From: JBBCJR01 sp037190805
GTDB taxonomy: Bacteria > Pseudomonadota > Alphaproteobacteria > Sphingomonadales > Sphingomonadaceae
Assembly: GCA_037190805.1 (NCBI GenBank)
Contig: JBBCJR010000004.1
Span: 1-64,000, forward strand
Reading direction: 5' to 3'
DNA: 64,000 bases
The position numbers and the translations under genes were made by a program. Below, piece after piece: positions 33,666 to 43,272 of the stretch. Position 1 is the first letter of the stretch, and the number at the start of each line of letters is the position of its first letter. The notes below the pieces were generated by a model. It searched no databases. It saw only the letters and a program-made list of their open reading frames with translations, and had not been told where the DNA came from.

Positions 33666-34676
33666 ATGTACACTGAATATTACCGGCTGAGCGGGCGCCC
33701 CTTTCAGCTCACGCCTGATCCGCGTTTCTATTTCGACAGCCAGACGCACCGGAAGGCGATGGCCTATCTGGGCTATGGCATCGCGCAGGGCGAGGGCTTC
33801 ATCATCATCACCGGGGACATCGGCGCGGGCAAGACGACGCTGGTCGGCCACCTGATGGACACCATCGACCGCACCCGCCTGACTGCCGCCAGGGTCGTGA
33901 CGACCCAAGTGGGCGGCGATGATATGCTGCGGTTGGTCGCCCAGTCTTTCGGTCTCCAGACCGATGGGCTCGACAAAGCGGGATTGCTCGGCCGGGTCGA
34001 GCGGTTCCTTCATACTCAGCACGGGCAGGGGCGTCGCGTGCTGCTGATCGTCGACGAAGCGCAGAATCTGCCGCTCTCGGCGCTTGAGGAACTGCGGATG
34101 CTCTCGAACTTTCAAATTGGCGAACAGGCGCTGCTCCAGACGTTCCTGCTCGGCCAACCGGAGTTTCGCGAGACGCTGGCGGGCTCGCCGGATCTCGAAC
34201 AGCTGCGCCAGCGGGTCATCGCCACCCATCATCTGGAGCCGATGCAAGCTGATGAGGTGCCGGCCTATATCGCCCATCGCCTGCGGCATGTGGGCTGGCA
34301 GGACGACCCGACCTTCACCGATGGCGCCTATCGCCTGCTCTACGAGCACTCGCAGGGTGTGCCGCGCAAGCTGAACACGCTTGCGGCCCGGGTGCTGCTG
34401 TTCGGTGCGATCGAGGAACGGCACGAGATCGACGAGGTAACGGTCCGCGAGGTGGTGGGCGATCTTGCAGCCGACAGCATGGCGCCGATAGCGCGTCGCG
34501 CTGTCTCGGCCGTGGATGGTGGAGATGATCTGGCGGCGCGAGTCGACCTGCTCGAACGCTATGCCAGTGTCCACGGCGAGGCTCTGCAAGCGCTGGTCGC
34601 CATGGTGTCGGACCTGGCCCGCGCCGAAGACGCGCGGCCCGTCGGCAAGGCCGCCCGCCGCGACGACGCGGCCTGA
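33666..34676 (+). CDS. Exosortase A-associated ExeA-like ATPase
   Basis: A 336-residue AAA ATPase. The N-terminus MYTEYYRLSGRPFQLTPDPRF is typical of ExeA/GspA-like proteins; Walker A is GDIGAGKTTLVGHL and Walker B is LLIVDEAQNL, with a sensor region (LGQPEFRETL) after. Members of this family sit in exosortase A loci beside the outer-membrane protein and may help assemble or energise export at the envelope. It follows the outer-membrane gene by 17 nt. Confidence 0.92.
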   Translation: MYTEYYRLSGRPFQLTPDPRFYFDSQTHRKAMAYLGYGIAQGEGFIIITGDIGAGKTTLVGHLMDTIDRTRLTAARVVTTQVGGDDMLRLVAQSFGLQTDGLDKAGLLGRVERFLHTQHGQGRRVLLIVDEAQNLPLSALEELRMLSNFQIGEQALLQTFLLGQPEFRETLAGSPDLEQLRQRVIATHHLEPMQADEVPAYIAHRLRHVGWQDDPTFTDGAYRLLYEHSQGVPRKLNTLAARVLLFGAIEERHEIDEVTVREVVGDLAADSMAPIARRAVSAVDGGDDLAARVDLLERYASVHGEALQALVAMVSDLARAEDARPVGKAARRDDAA

Positions 34677-34689
34677 GGAGGAGACGGCC

Positions 34690-35553
34690 TTGGCCGGTTC
34701 GCCTTCCGCTGCTCGGGTTTGGCCCGCCAATGCGATGTCGGTCGACGTCGAAGAGTATTTTCATGTCGGCGCCTTCGAGCGGGTGATCGACCCCGCCGAC
34801 TGGCCAAGTTTCGCCAGCCGGGTCGAAGGCAATGTGGATCGCATCCTCGACCTGTTTGCACGTCATGACGTCACCGCGACCTTCTTTACCCTGGGTTGCG
34901 TGGCCCAGCGGCACCCGGCGATGATGCGGCGCATCGCCGATGCGGGGCACGAGCTGGCGAGCCATGGGTGGGATCATAAGCGCGTGTTCCGAATGGACGC
35001 AGGCGTCTTTCGGGCTGATCTCGCCCGCACCCGCGCGGCGATCGAAGACGCCGGCGGCAAGCCGGTCATCGGATATCGCGCGCCGAGCTTTTCGATCGAC
35101 GCCAGGACACCCTGGGCGCATGCCGTGCTGGCCGAGGAAGGCTATGCCTATTCCTCCAGCGTCGCGCCGGTTGTGCACGACCATTATGGCTGGGCGGACA
35201 GCCCTCGCTTCGCGTGGCGGCCGGTCGATGGCGCATCGCTGGTCGAGCTGCCGGTGACGACGGCGCGGATAGGAGGCCGGACGCTCGCGGCGGGGGGCGG
35301 GGGCTTTTTCCGGCTTCTGCCCTACCGATTCTCGACCTGGGCGATCGATCAGGTGAATGGCGAGGGGCACCCGGCGATCTTCTATTTCCATCCCTGGGAG
35401 GTCGACCCCGGCCAGCCACGTGTCGCGGGCGCGCCGCTGAAGTCACGCCTGCGCCATTATTCGCGGTTGGCGGCGATGGAGGGCAAGCTCGACCGATTGC
35501 TGGGCCGTGGCCGCTGGACGACGACAGCCGCAGTGGCCGAGGCCGTGTCATGA
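34690..35553 (+). CDS. Exosortase A-associated polysaccharide deacetylase
   Basis: A 287-residue NodB-fold deacetylase. The catalytic and metal motifs are MSVDVEEYF (Asp), TATFFTLG, ELASHGWDHKRV (zinc His pair) and GYRAPSFSID. It removes N-acetyl groups from the polymer or its precursor. The start is TTG 34690: GGAGGAG lies 7 nt upstream, and family members keep residues before the ATG at 34735 (an N-A pair before MSVDVE). The stop overlaps the FemAB gene by 4 nt. Confidence 0.92.
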   Translation: MAGSPSAARVWPANAMSVDVEEYFHVGAFERVIDPADWPSFASRVEGNVDRILDLFARHDVTATFFTLGCVAQRHPAMMRRIADAGHELASHGWDHKRVFRMDAGVFRADLARTRAAIEDAGGKPVIGYRAPSFSIDARTPWAHAVLAEEGYAYSSSVAPVVHDHYGWADSPRFAWRPVDGASLVELPVTTARIGGRTLAAGGGGFFRLLPYRFSTWAIDQVNGEGHPAIFYFHPWEVDPGQPRVAGAPLKSRLRHYSRLAAMEGKLDRLLGRGRWTTTAAVAEAVS

Positions 35554-36584
35554 TCGTCGATGCGCTCGACCTTGGCGATGCGACCATGCGCGCGGCGTGG
35601 AGCGGGTTCGTCGCAGACCACCCGGACAGCACGCCGTTCCACCGGCTGGAATGGTTGGAAGCGGTGGCTGCGGGATGCGGCCAGCCCGCTCATGGTCTGA
35701 TCGCCCGAGTTGCCGACGGCACCGTCGCTGCGGTCCTGCCACTGACCGAGGTGCGCTCGCCGCTGTTCGGATCGTCGCTGGTGTCTTCCGGCTTTGCGGT
35801 CGGTGGCGGTGTGCTGGGTGATGCGCCCTGGCTGGCGCAATCGGCGATCCGGGTCGCCGAGAGGCTGCATCTCGGCACGGTGGAGCTGCGTGGGGGCGCG
35901 ATGCCAGGCGAAGGCTGGGTGGTGCAGGATAGCGCCTATGCCGGGTTCGAACGGCCCCTGGCGGCGGATGACGAGGCGGAACTCAAGGCCATTCCTCGCA
36001 AGCAGCGGGCCGAGGTACGACGCGCCGAGGGATTCGGCCTTGACGTTCGTGTCGGACGTGACGCGCGCGACCTCGACGATCATTACCGCATCTATGCCGA
36101 AAGCGTGCGTAACCTCGGCACCCCGGTTTTCCCGCGCGCGCTGTTCCGCGAAGTGGTGGCGCGGTTCGGCGACGATGCCGACATCCTGACCGTGCTGAAG
36201 GATGGAGAGCCGCTGGCGAGCGTCCTGTCGCTTTACCATGGTGGGGCGGTGATGCCCTATTGGGGTGGTGGCGGTGCGGCGGCGCGGACCTTTCGGGCCA
36301 ATGACCATATGTACTGGGCGCTGATGCGCCATGCCCGCATGCGGGGCTGCACCAGCTTCGATTTCGGACGTTCGAAGCCCGGCACGGGCGCCTATGCGTT
36401 CAAGCGCAACTGGGGCTTCGATCCCAAGCCGCTGACATATTACCGACATGCCAGAGAAGGCAAAGAAGCTAGGGATATCAACCCTCTCAACCCGAAATAT
36501 CGTATGATGACGGAAGTTTGGCGGCGCCTGCCGATCGTCGTTGCCAATCGCGTCGGGCCGATGCTGTCGCGGGGACTGGGCTGA
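35550..36584 (+). CDS. Exosortase A-associated FemAB-family protein
   Basis: A 344-residue GNAT/FemAB-like acyl- or peptidyl-transferase. Characteristic elements are PFHRLEWLEAV near the N-terminus, the central IPRKQRAEVRRAE segment, and the C-terminal acceptor region FDFGRSKPGTGAYAFKRNWGF followed by NPLNPKYRMM. FemAB-type proteins add an amino acid or acyl group from a tRNA or carrier; the donor here could be linked to the acyl module of the locus. The gene is coupled to the deacetylase gene (ATGA) and to the glycosyltransferase gene (TGATG). Confidence 0.9.
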   Translation: MIVDALDLGDATMRAAWSGFVADHPDSTPFHRLEWLEAVAAGCGQPAHGLIARVADGTVAAVLPLTEVRSPLFGSSLVSSGFAVGGGVLGDAPWLAQSAIRVAERLHLGTVELRGGAMPGEGWVVQDSAYAGFERPLAADDEAELKAIPRKQRAEVRRAEGFGLDVRVGRDARDLDDHYRIYAESVRNLGTPVFPRALFREVVARFGDDADILTVLKDGEPLASVLSLYHGGAVMPYWGGGGAAARTFRANDHMYWALMRHARMRGCTSFDFGRSKPGTGAYAFKRNWGFDPKPLTYYRHAREGKEARDINPLNPKYRMMTEVWRRLPIVVANRVGPMLSRGLG

Positions 36585-37786
36585 TGGCGACTTTGTTTCT
36601 GGTCCATCGCATTCCCTATCCACCCGACAAGGGAGACAAGCTGCGTTCTTGGCGGCTGCTGAACGCGCTTGCCGCCCATGACCGGGTGCATCTGGGTGCG
36701 TTCGTCGACGACCCAGCCGACATGGCTCATGCGGAGGTCCTGCGACCGTTGGTCGATCATATGGCGCTGATCCCGCTCGAGGGACGGTGGCGGCGGGCGT
36801 TGACTGGCCTCAGGCGCCGAAAGCCGCTGACCATGGCGCTCTATAATGATCCGGCGATGCATGCCTTCGTGCGCGAAACGCTGCGCGATGGTGCGGTCGA
36901 TCGCATCCTGCTGTTCTCCAGCCAGATGGGGCAATATGTGTTCGATATCGGCCGATCGCGCCGGATCGTCATGGATTTCGTCGACCTGGATTCCGACAAG
37001 TTCCGCCAATATGCGGACGCCGCGCGTGGGCCGAAGCGGTGGCTGTTCAATCGCGAGGCCGATCTGCTGCTGGGCGTGGAACGCCGTATCGCCGGGCTTG
37101 CCGACGCGGCAACCTTCGTTACCGATGCCGATGCGACCCTCTTCGCGCGCAGGGCCGGGGAATCCGCTTCCCGGGTAGCCGTGATGGGCAATGGCGTCGA
37201 CCTCGGCTATTTTTCGCCCGATGTCACATTGGCGCCTCTGGATGGGCACGGCGGCGGGCCGCTGATCACCTTTACCGGCGCGATGGATTATGCCGCCAAT
37301 GTCGACGGGGCCCAGTGGTTTGTCCGCGACCTGTGGCCCGCCATCCGTGCCCGCGTGCCTGGCGTCCGCTTCGCCATCGTCGGCAGCAATCCGGTCAAGG
37401 CGCTGAGAGCGCTCGACGGACGGGACGATATTGTCGTCACGGGCAGGGTGCCCGATGTCAGGCCGTGGTTGAGGGCGGCGTCCGTCGCGGTGGCGCCGCT
37501 CAGGATCGCGCGCGGCGTTCAGAACAAGGTGCTGGAGGCCATGGCGATGGCGCGGCCTACGGTTGCGACCCCCGCCGCCGCGCGCGGGATCGACGCCGAG
37601 GCAGGACGTGATCTGCTGGTTGCCGACAGCGATGCAGCCTTCATCGACGCCGTGGTTGGACTGCTGGACGATCGCGAGCGGGGCGATGCGCTGGGCCTGG
37701 CGGGCCGGGCGCGTGTCGTTGACCGTTATGACTGGGACCGCGCCCTGGCATCGCTCCCCGAACTGATGGGGTATCCAGATTCATGA
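36584..37786 (+). CDS. Exosortase A-associated glycosyltransferase
   Basis: A 400-residue GT-B glycosyltransferase of the family restricted to exosortase A loci. N-terminal signature HRIPYPPDKGDKLRSWRLLNAL, central GVDLGYFSPD, donor-site segment with VLEAMAMARPTVATPAAARGID. It probably adds one residue of the EPS repeat unit; no other glycosyltransferase gene is visible in the window. Start overlaps the FemAB stop (TGATG) and the stop overlaps the exosortase start by 4 nt. Confidence 0.9.
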   Translation: MATLFLVHRIPYPPDKGDKLRSWRLLNALAAHDRVHLGAFVDDPADMAHAEVLRPLVDHMALIPLEGRWRRALTGLRRRKPLTMALYNDPAMHAFVRETLRDGAVDRILLFSSQMGQYVFDIGRSRRIVMDFVDLDSDKFRQYADAARGPKRWLFNREADLLLGVERRIAGLADAATFVTDADATLFARRAGESASRVAVMGNGVDLGYFSPDVTLAPLDGHGGGPLITFTGAMDYAANVDGAQWFVRDLWPAIRARVPGVRFAIVGSNPVKALRALDGRDDIVVTGRVPDVRPWLRAASVAVAPLRIARGVQNKVLEAMAMARPTVATPAAARGIDAEAGRDLLVADSDAAFIDAVVGLLDDRERGDALGLAGRARVVDRYDWDRALASLPELMGYPDS

Positions 37787-39330
37787 CGGCACCAGTCGCG
37801 ATCACGCCGGCATCGCCGGAACGCATTGCGCCCGCCGGCTGGCCGGCGTCTCTGACGGCGCTGACGATGGCTGCGCTGGCGTTGCGGGTGGGGTTCGCGC
37901 GTGATGTCGCCGACATGGCGACGATCTGGTGGACCGATGCGACGTTCGGCCACTGCCTGCTGGTGATGCCCGTCATCGGCTGGCTGGTTTGGCTGCGTTG
38001 GCCCGATCTGCGTCAGCTGACGCCTCGGCCATGGGCGGCCGCCTTGTGGGTGGTCGTTGTGGGAGGTCTGTTCTGGCTGCTCGGTTCGGCGGCATCCGTC
38101 GCGGTGGCGCGCCATCTTGGCCTCGTCGTGATGTTGCAGGGGCTGGTGGCGGCGCTGCTGGGCAAGGCGGTGGCGCGCGGGCTGCTGTTTCCCTTGTTCT
38201 ACGCGCTGTTTCTGGTGCCGATTGGCGATCAGCTGGTGCCGCCGATGCAGGTGCTGACAGCCCATTTCTGCATGGCCCTACTCGGCCTTCAGGGGATTCC
38301 AGCGCATCTCGACGGCATTTTCATCGCGATCCCCAACGGTATGTTCGAGGTTGCCGAGGCCTGCTCAGGCGTCAAGTTCCTGATCGCCATGGTCGCCTAT
38401 GGGGCGCTCGTCTCCAACGTCTTCATCCTTTCATGGCCGCGCCGTGTCGCCTTCATGACGGCGGCGATCGTGGTGCCGATCATCGCCAATGGCGTCAGGG
38501 CGTGGGGCACGATCTATGTGTCGCACCTGACCAGCCAGGATTTCGCCGCCAGCTTCGATCATATCGTCTATGGCTGGGTGTTCTTCGCCGTTGTCATCAT
38601 TTTCCTGATGATTGCCGGCCGGCCGCTGTTCGACCGACCGGTCGATGCCCCCTGGTTCGATCCGGTGACAGTGCAGGGGCCGGTGGCTGCCCCCGGTTCA
38701 CCCCGTGCCGTCGGCGCGATGGCGGTGATGGCGCTGGCTGTCGCCATGGTGGCGCCGGGATGGATGCTGACAACCGCTCGGCTCGGCACCGCGGAGGTGC
38801 CCGGCACCGTCGCGCTGCCCCCGCCGCCCGGCTGGCACGAAGTGACGCCCGCCATGCGCGAGCCATGGGCACCGCGCTTTGCCGGCGCCGATGTGGTCGC
38901 AACGCGTAGCTTTGCCGATGCACAGGGGCGTCAGGTCGATCTCTTCGTGGCGGTTTTCGATCGCCAGCACGAAGGCGCGGAACTCGTCGGCTTCGGGCAG
39001 GGCGCGATCGATCCGGCAAGCGACTGGGCGTGGGCGGCCAATCTCAAGGCCCCATCCGGCTGGCGGGGACAACAGATCAATGCGCCGGGACCGATCGTCC
39101 GCGATGTCGCCACGCTCTATCGCATCGGCGGGCGCCTGACCGCCACGCCAAGGGGGGTGAAGCTGGAGACGCTGAAAATCCATCTGCTGGGCGGCGACCA
39201 GGCGGCGGTCGCGGTGCTGGTATCGGCTGAGCGCACTCAGCCGGAAACGGACATGATGCCGGTGATCGGCGCCTTCATCGACGGTCTTGGCCCCATGGAC
39301 GCCTTTACCGATCGCGCCCTGGGCCGTTAG
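37783..39330 (+). CDS. xrtA: Exosortase A fused to an EpsI domain
   Basis: A 515-residue membrane protein in two parts. Residues 1 to about 300 form the exosortase with roughly eight membrane helices and the catalytic triad Cys194 (EACSGVKF), Arg239 (NGVRAWG) and His260 (DHIVYGW); it cleaves PEP-CTERM-type tails. The C-terminal part (about 330-515, from PPPPGWHEVTPAMREPW) is an EpsI/DUF3485 domain. Fusion of the two is known in alphaproteobacteria. No PEP-CTERM substrate gene was found in the window. Start overlaps the glycosyltransferase by 4 nt. Confidence 0.93.
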   Translation: MTAPVAITPASPERIAPAGWPASLTALTMAALALRVGFARDVADMATIWWTDATFGHCLLVMPVIGWLVWLRWPDLRQLTPRPWAAALWVVVVGGLFWLLGSAASVAVARHLGLVVMLQGLVAALLGKAVARGLLFPLFYALFLVPIGDQLVPPMQVLTAHFCMALLGLQGIPAHLDGIFIAIPNGMFEVAEACSGVKFLIAMVAYGALVSNVFILSWPRRVAFMTAAIVVPIIANGVRAWGTIYVSHLTSQDFAASFDHIVYGWVFFAVVIIFLMIAGRPLFDRPVDAPWFDPVTVQGPVAAPGSPRAVGAMAVMALAVAMVAPGWMLTTARLGTAEVPGTVALPPPPGWHEVTPAMREPWAPRFAGADVVATRSFADAQGRQVDLFVAVFDRQHEGAELVGFGQGAIDPASDWAWAANLKAPSGWRGQQINAPGPIVRDVATLYRIGGRLTATPRGVKLETLKIHLLGGDQAAVAVLVSAERTQPETDMMPVIGAFIDGLGPMDAFTDRALGR

Positions 39331-39372
39331 CGGCCTTTCCCGCGTCGGCGACAGCCACTAGGAGCCGATATC

Positions 39373-41271
39373 ATGTGCGGTATCTCCGGTCTGTTCGCTC
39401 TCGATGAACCAAAGCCCGTGTCGGAGCTGCGCCTGCGCGCGATGACGGACGTGCTGGCCCATCGCGGGCCGGATGGGTCGGGTGTGTGGACGGCGCGGGG
39501 CATCGGGCTGGGCCATCGGCGGCTGGCGATCATCGACCTCGCGACGGGCGCTCAGCCGATGGCGGGGGCGGAAGGGCGGCTGCATATCGCCTTCAACGGC
39601 GAAATCTATAATTATCGCGCCCTGCGTGACGAACTGGCCGCCGTCGGCCATGTCTTCCACACCGACAGCGATACCGAAGTCATCCTCGCCGCCTATCGTC
39701 AGTGGGGGCCGGCCTGCGTCCAGCGTTTCATCGGCATGTTCGCCTTCGCCATTCATGACGCGGCGGACAAGTCGCTGTTCCTGGCCCGAGATCGGCTGGG
39801 GGTGAAACCGATCCATATTGCGATATTGCCGGATCGTGTGCTTGCTTTCTCATCTGAACTCAAAGGATTGATGGCGCATCCTGGATTAAGAAGGCAAGTT
39901 TCGACGACGGCGATCGACGACTATTTCGCGTTCGGTTACATCCCCGATGACGCCAGCTTTCTGAGCGGCGTGACCAAGCTGCCGGCTGGCCATTGGCTGC
40001 GGATCGAATGCGGCAAGCCGATGCCGGCTCCCACCCGCTACTGGGACGTCTCGTTCGAGCCGACCCGTCACGGGACGGCTGCGCGACTGGCGGAGGAATA
40101 TCTGGCGCTGATGCGCGACGCCGTGCGTCAGCGGCTGGCCGCCGACGTGCCGCTGGGTGCCTTTCTGTCGGGTGGGGTCGATTCCAGCGCGGTCGTGGCG
40201 CTGATGGCGGAGGAGAGCCGGGCCCCGGTCAAGACCTGCTCGATCGGGTTCGACGTTCCCGAACTGGACGAGAGCGCCCATGCCGAGGCCGTTGCCCGCC
40301 GTTTTGCCACCGACCATCACAGCCGCATCGTCGCAGCGGATGATTTTTCGCTGATAGACCGACTTGTCGAGGCTTTTGACGAGCCGTTCGCAGATGCGTC
40401 GGCCTTGCCAACCTACCGCGTGTCGGAACTGGCGCGTGAAACCGTGACGGTGGCGCTGTCGGGCGATGGTGCGGATGAGGCGTTAGCCGGTTATCGGCGT
40501 TACCAGATGCACATGGGGGAGGAGGCTGCCCGTCGGTTGCTGCCCTTGTCGGCCAGAGGTCCCCTGTTCGGCGTTCTGGGTCGGGTCTATCCAAAACTGG
40601 ACTGGGCGCCTCGTTTCCTCAGGGCCAAGACCAGTTTCCAGGCAATGGCCTTGACGGGCGAGGAAGCCTATGCCCGTTCGGTGGCAGTACTCAGGACCGA
40701 GCAGCGCGATGCCCTGTTCAGTCCTGCCTTGCGACGGGCGCTGGGCGGCTATCGGGCCGAGAGCCGCTATGTCGAGACGATGCGCGCCGCGCCGGCGTCC
40801 GATGCATTGGGCCGGGCCCAATATGCCGACCTCATGATCGCGCTGCCCGGCGATATTCTGACCAAGGTCGACCGAGCCAGTATGGCGGTGAGCCTGGAGG
40901 CGCGGGAGCCACTGCTGGATCATCGACTGATCGAGTTCGCTGCCAGTCTGCCATCTTCCTTCAGACTGCGAAATGGTGAAGGCAAATGGCTGATGAAGAA
41001 AGCTTTATCGAATCATTTGCCGCAGGAACTGGTAACTCGCCGCAAGATGGGCTTCGTGACCCCGCTGACGGCCTGGTTCCGGGGGGCGTTGGCGGTGGAG
41101 GCGGAGCGGTTGTCGCATGGTTCGGCGATCGCGCGCACTGGCTGGTTCGACCAGCGCGTCATCGAGCGCGCGGTTCGCGATCATCGCGCGGGCATCGCCG
41201 ATCATGGGCGAATGCTGTGGCAGCTGCTGATGTTGGACAAGTCATTGCAGCGGCTGGGATTGGCCGGCTAG
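39373..41271 (+). CDS. Exosortase A-associated asparagine synthase-like amidotransferase
   Basis: A 632-residue class II amidotransferase. The N-terminal glutaminase begins MCGISG, Cys2 being the nucleophile after Met removal, with HRGPDGSG and FNGEIYNYRALR. The PP-loop synthetase domain has LSGGVDSSAVVAL, with LPTYRVSELARETVTVALSGDGADE following. Exosortase A loci commonly end with such an amidotransferase; it may amidate a sugar carboxylate or a peptide side chain of the polymer. It begins 42 nt after the exosortase gene and probably closes the operon. Confidence 0.92.
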   Translation: MCGISGLFALDEPKPVSELRLRAMTDVLAHRGPDGSGVWTARGIGLGHRRLAIIDLATGAQPMAGAEGRLHIAFNGEIYNYRALRDELAAVGHVFHTDSDTEVILAAYRQWGPACVQRFIGMFAFAIHDAADKSLFLARDRLGVKPIHIAILPDRVLAFSSELKGLMAHPGLRRQVSTTAIDDYFAFGYIPDDASFLSGVTKLPAGHWLRIECGKPMPAPTRYWDVSFEPTRHGTAARLAEEYLALMRDAVRQRLAADVPLGAFLSGGVDSSAVVALMAEESRAPVKTCSIGFDVPELDESAHAEAVARRFATDHHSRIVAADDFSLIDRLVEAFDEPFADASALPTYRVSELARETVTVALSGDGADEALAGYRRYQMHMGEEAARRLLPLSARGPLFGVLGRVYPKLDWAPRFLRAKTSFQAMALTGEEAYARSVAVLRTEQRDALFSPALRRALGGYRAESRYVETMRAAPASDALGRAQYADLMIALPGDILTKVDRASMAVSLEAREPLLDHRLIEFAASLPSSFRLRNGEGKWLMKKALSNHLPQELVTRRKMGFVTPLTAWFRGALAVEAERLSHGSAIARTGWFDQRVIERAVRDHRAGIADHGRMLWQLLMLDKSLQRLGLAG

Positions 41272-41280
41272 CCGGGAATC

Positions 41281-41526
41281 CTAGCGCTTCTGCTGCTCCA
41301 CTGCCCGCAAATGGGCGGCTCTGACCAGCGATTCATTGAGAACGGAGGCAAGGCGGGCATCCTGTTCGGTGGCCGTGGGCGCCAGCACCTCGTCGCGTCC
41401 CCCGCGCCGGTCGACGACGGCATAGACGGCGATGAGCGCGATGAGGAGGACCAGCATCACGACCACGGCAATGCCCACCATCTCGCTCTCCACGGTTGGC
41501 GGTCGGGTCGGAATTTTGGTGGCCAT
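41281..41526 (-). CDS. Small single-pass membrane protein
   Basis: An 81-residue protein with one hydrophobic helix (MVGIAVVVMLVLLIALIAVYAVV, about residues 17-39) followed by a charged cytoplasmic or periplasmic tail with a DARLASVLNESLVRAAHLRAVEQ helix. ATG 41526 has AAGGG 4 nt upstream and lies 42 nt after truA on the same strand. I do not recognise the family. Coding status rests on the clean amphipathic layout and the close following of truA. Confidence 0.5.
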   Translation of the reverse strand: MATKIPTRPPTVESEMVGIAVVVMLVLLIALIAVYAVVDRRGGRDEVLAPTATEQDARLASVLNESLVRAAHLRAVEQQKR

Positions 41527-41568
41527 GCGGCCCTTTAGTCCAGATTGGTGGTCAGCGCCAAGCATGGA

Positions 41569-42318
41569 TCAATCCGCATCGGAATAAACCGCGGCGGTGA
41601 AGAACAGGCCGTCCGGCGGCGCGTTGAGGCCCAGCGCCGCGCGGTCGCGCGCGGCGAGCGCCGCCGCCAGGTCATCGGCCGACCAGCGGCCTCGCCCGAC
41701 CAGCGCCAGGCAGCCCACCATCGAACGAACTTGGTGATGCAGGAAGGAACGCGCCGCCGCTTCGACGATGACGCGATCGGCTTCGCGATGCACCGACAGG
41801 CGCTCCAGGGTCTTCTGCGGACTTTGCGCCTGGCACTGGACAGACCGGAAGGTGGTGAAGTCGTGAGGGCCGACCAGGCACTGGGCGGCCCGATCCATCG
41901 CCTCGGCATCGAGCGGCGCGGCCACCCGCCAGGCGAGGCCGGTCTCGAACGTCAGCGGCGCACGGCGATTGACGATCAGATAGCGATAGCGCCGGCCGAT
42001 GCAGTCGAACCGGGCATGCCAGTCGTCCGCGACCTCGGCGCAGGCGGTGATGGCGACGGGGTGGGGACGCATGCGGGCGTTGAGCGCCTCCATCAGGCGA
42101 AAGGCGCCGCGGGCGGTGCTGCTGTCGAGATGCGCGACCTGGCCGGTGGCATGAACGCCGGCGTCGGTACGCCCGGCGGCGTGGACGGTCACCGTCTCGC
42201 CCGTGATCTCTGTCATCGCCGTCTCGATCACGGCCTGAACGGAAGGGCCGTGCGCCTGTCGCTGCCAGCCCATGAACGGGCGGCCGTCATATTCCACAGT
42301 CAGCCGGAACCGTGTCAT
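41569..42318 (-). CDS. truA: tRNA pseudouridine(38-40) synthase
   Basis: A 249-residue pseudouridine synthase that modifies positions 38-40 of the anticodon stem. The catalytic Asp is in AGRTDAGVHATGQV, and the C-terminal segments SFLHHQVRSMVGCL and GLFFTAAVY are typical. The start ATG 42318 overlaps the fmt stop by 4 nt. Together with fmt it forms a minus-strand translation-related unit. Confidence 0.96.
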   Translation of the reverse strand: MTRFRLTVEYDGRPFMGWQRQAHGPSVQAVIETAMTEITGETVTVHAAGRTDAGVHATGQVAHLDSSTARGAFRLMEALNARMRPHPVAITACAEVADDWHARFDCIGRRYRYLIVNRRAPLTFETGLAWRVAAPLDAEAMDRAAQCLVGPHDFTTFRSVQCQAQSPQKTLERLSVHREADRVIVEAAARSFLHHQVRSMVGCLALVGRGRWSADDLAAALAARDRAALGLNAPPDGLFFTAAVYSDAD

Positions 42319-43220
42319 CGGACGACGCTGCCCCGGGCGATGGGGAAACCGCGCAGCAGTTCGGCCGTGGTCATCGGGCCGCGTCCGGGGCGCTGGACAA
42401 GAGCGGGGCGGAGAGCGCCGTCGCCGCAGGCGATCAGCAAGCCGTCGTCGAGGACCGTGCCGGGCGTGCCGCCTTCCGCCTCGATCTCGGCGGTGAGAAT
42501 CTTCACGCGTTCCCCGGCCAGCAGGCACCAGGCGCCGGGCCAGGGATTGAAGGCGCGCACCTGTCGCTCCACCGCATCTGCCGAGCCAGCAAAATCGAGC
42601 TTGGCCTCATCCTTGCCGATCTTGGCGGCATAGGTGACGCCGTTTTCGGACTGAGGGACGGGCATCAGTTGGTCGAGCTGGGGCAGGGCTGCGACCATCG
42701 CCGCTGCGCCCAGGTGGGCCAGTTCGTCCGTCAGTTCGCCGGCGGTCTTGCCGGCGGTGGGGGTTTCGACGCTGGCCAGCATCGGTCCGGTATCGAGGCC
42801 CGCCGCCATCTGCATGATGGTCACGCCCGTCATGGCGTCACCCGCGAGGATCGCCCGCTGCACCGGGGCGGCTCCACGCCAGCGAGGCAGCAAGGAGGCG
42901 TGAACGTTGAGGCAGCCCCGCGCCGGCGCCGCGAGCACGACGCGCGGCAGGATCAGGCCATAGGCCGCGACCACCGCGACATCGAGACCCAGAGCGTCGA
43001 AGGCAGCCTGCTCGTCCTCGCCCTTCAGCGATACCGGCGTGCGGACGAGAAGATCGAGCGCTTCCGCGCGGGTCTGGACGGCGGATGGGCGAGGGGCCTT
43101 GCCACGCCCGGCGGGGCGGGGTGGCTGGGTATAGACGGCGGCGATATCGTGGCCGGCGGCATGGAGTGCATCCAGCGTCGGCACGGCGAAATCCGGGGTT
43201 CCCATGAAAGCTAGGCGCAT
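42315..43220 (-). CDS. fmt: Methionyl-tRNA formyltransferase
   Basis: A 301-residue enzyme that formylates initiator Met-tRNA. N-terminus MRLAFMGTPDFAVPTLDAL, catalytic core NVHASLLPRWRGAAPVQRAI and the C-terminal OB-like domain (VRAFNPWPGAWC) are all present. ATG 43220 is chosen because MRLAFMGTPDFA is the family N-terminus; an ATG at 43226 is in frame. It diverges from recR with only a short interval, so the two promoters face away from each other. Confidence 0.96.
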   Translation of the reverse strand: MRLAFMGTPDFAVPTLDALHAAGHDIAAVYTQPPRPAGRGKAPRPSAVQTRAEALDLLVRTPVSLKGEDEQAAFDALGLDVAVVAAYGLILPRVVLAAPARGCLNVHASLLPRWRGAAPVQRAILAGDAMTGVTIMQMAAGLDTGPMLASVETPTAGKTAGELTDELAHLGAAAMVAALPQLDQLMPVPQSENGVTYAAKIGKDEAKLDFAGSADAVERQVRAFNPWPGAWCLLAGERVKILTAEIEAEGGTPGTVLDDGLLIACGDGALRPALVQRPGRGPMTTAELLRGFPIARGSVVR

Positions 43221-43272
43221 GAGCATCGCTTGCCGCTTGGCAAGCGGCCCCGCAACCCCATATCGCTGTGCC

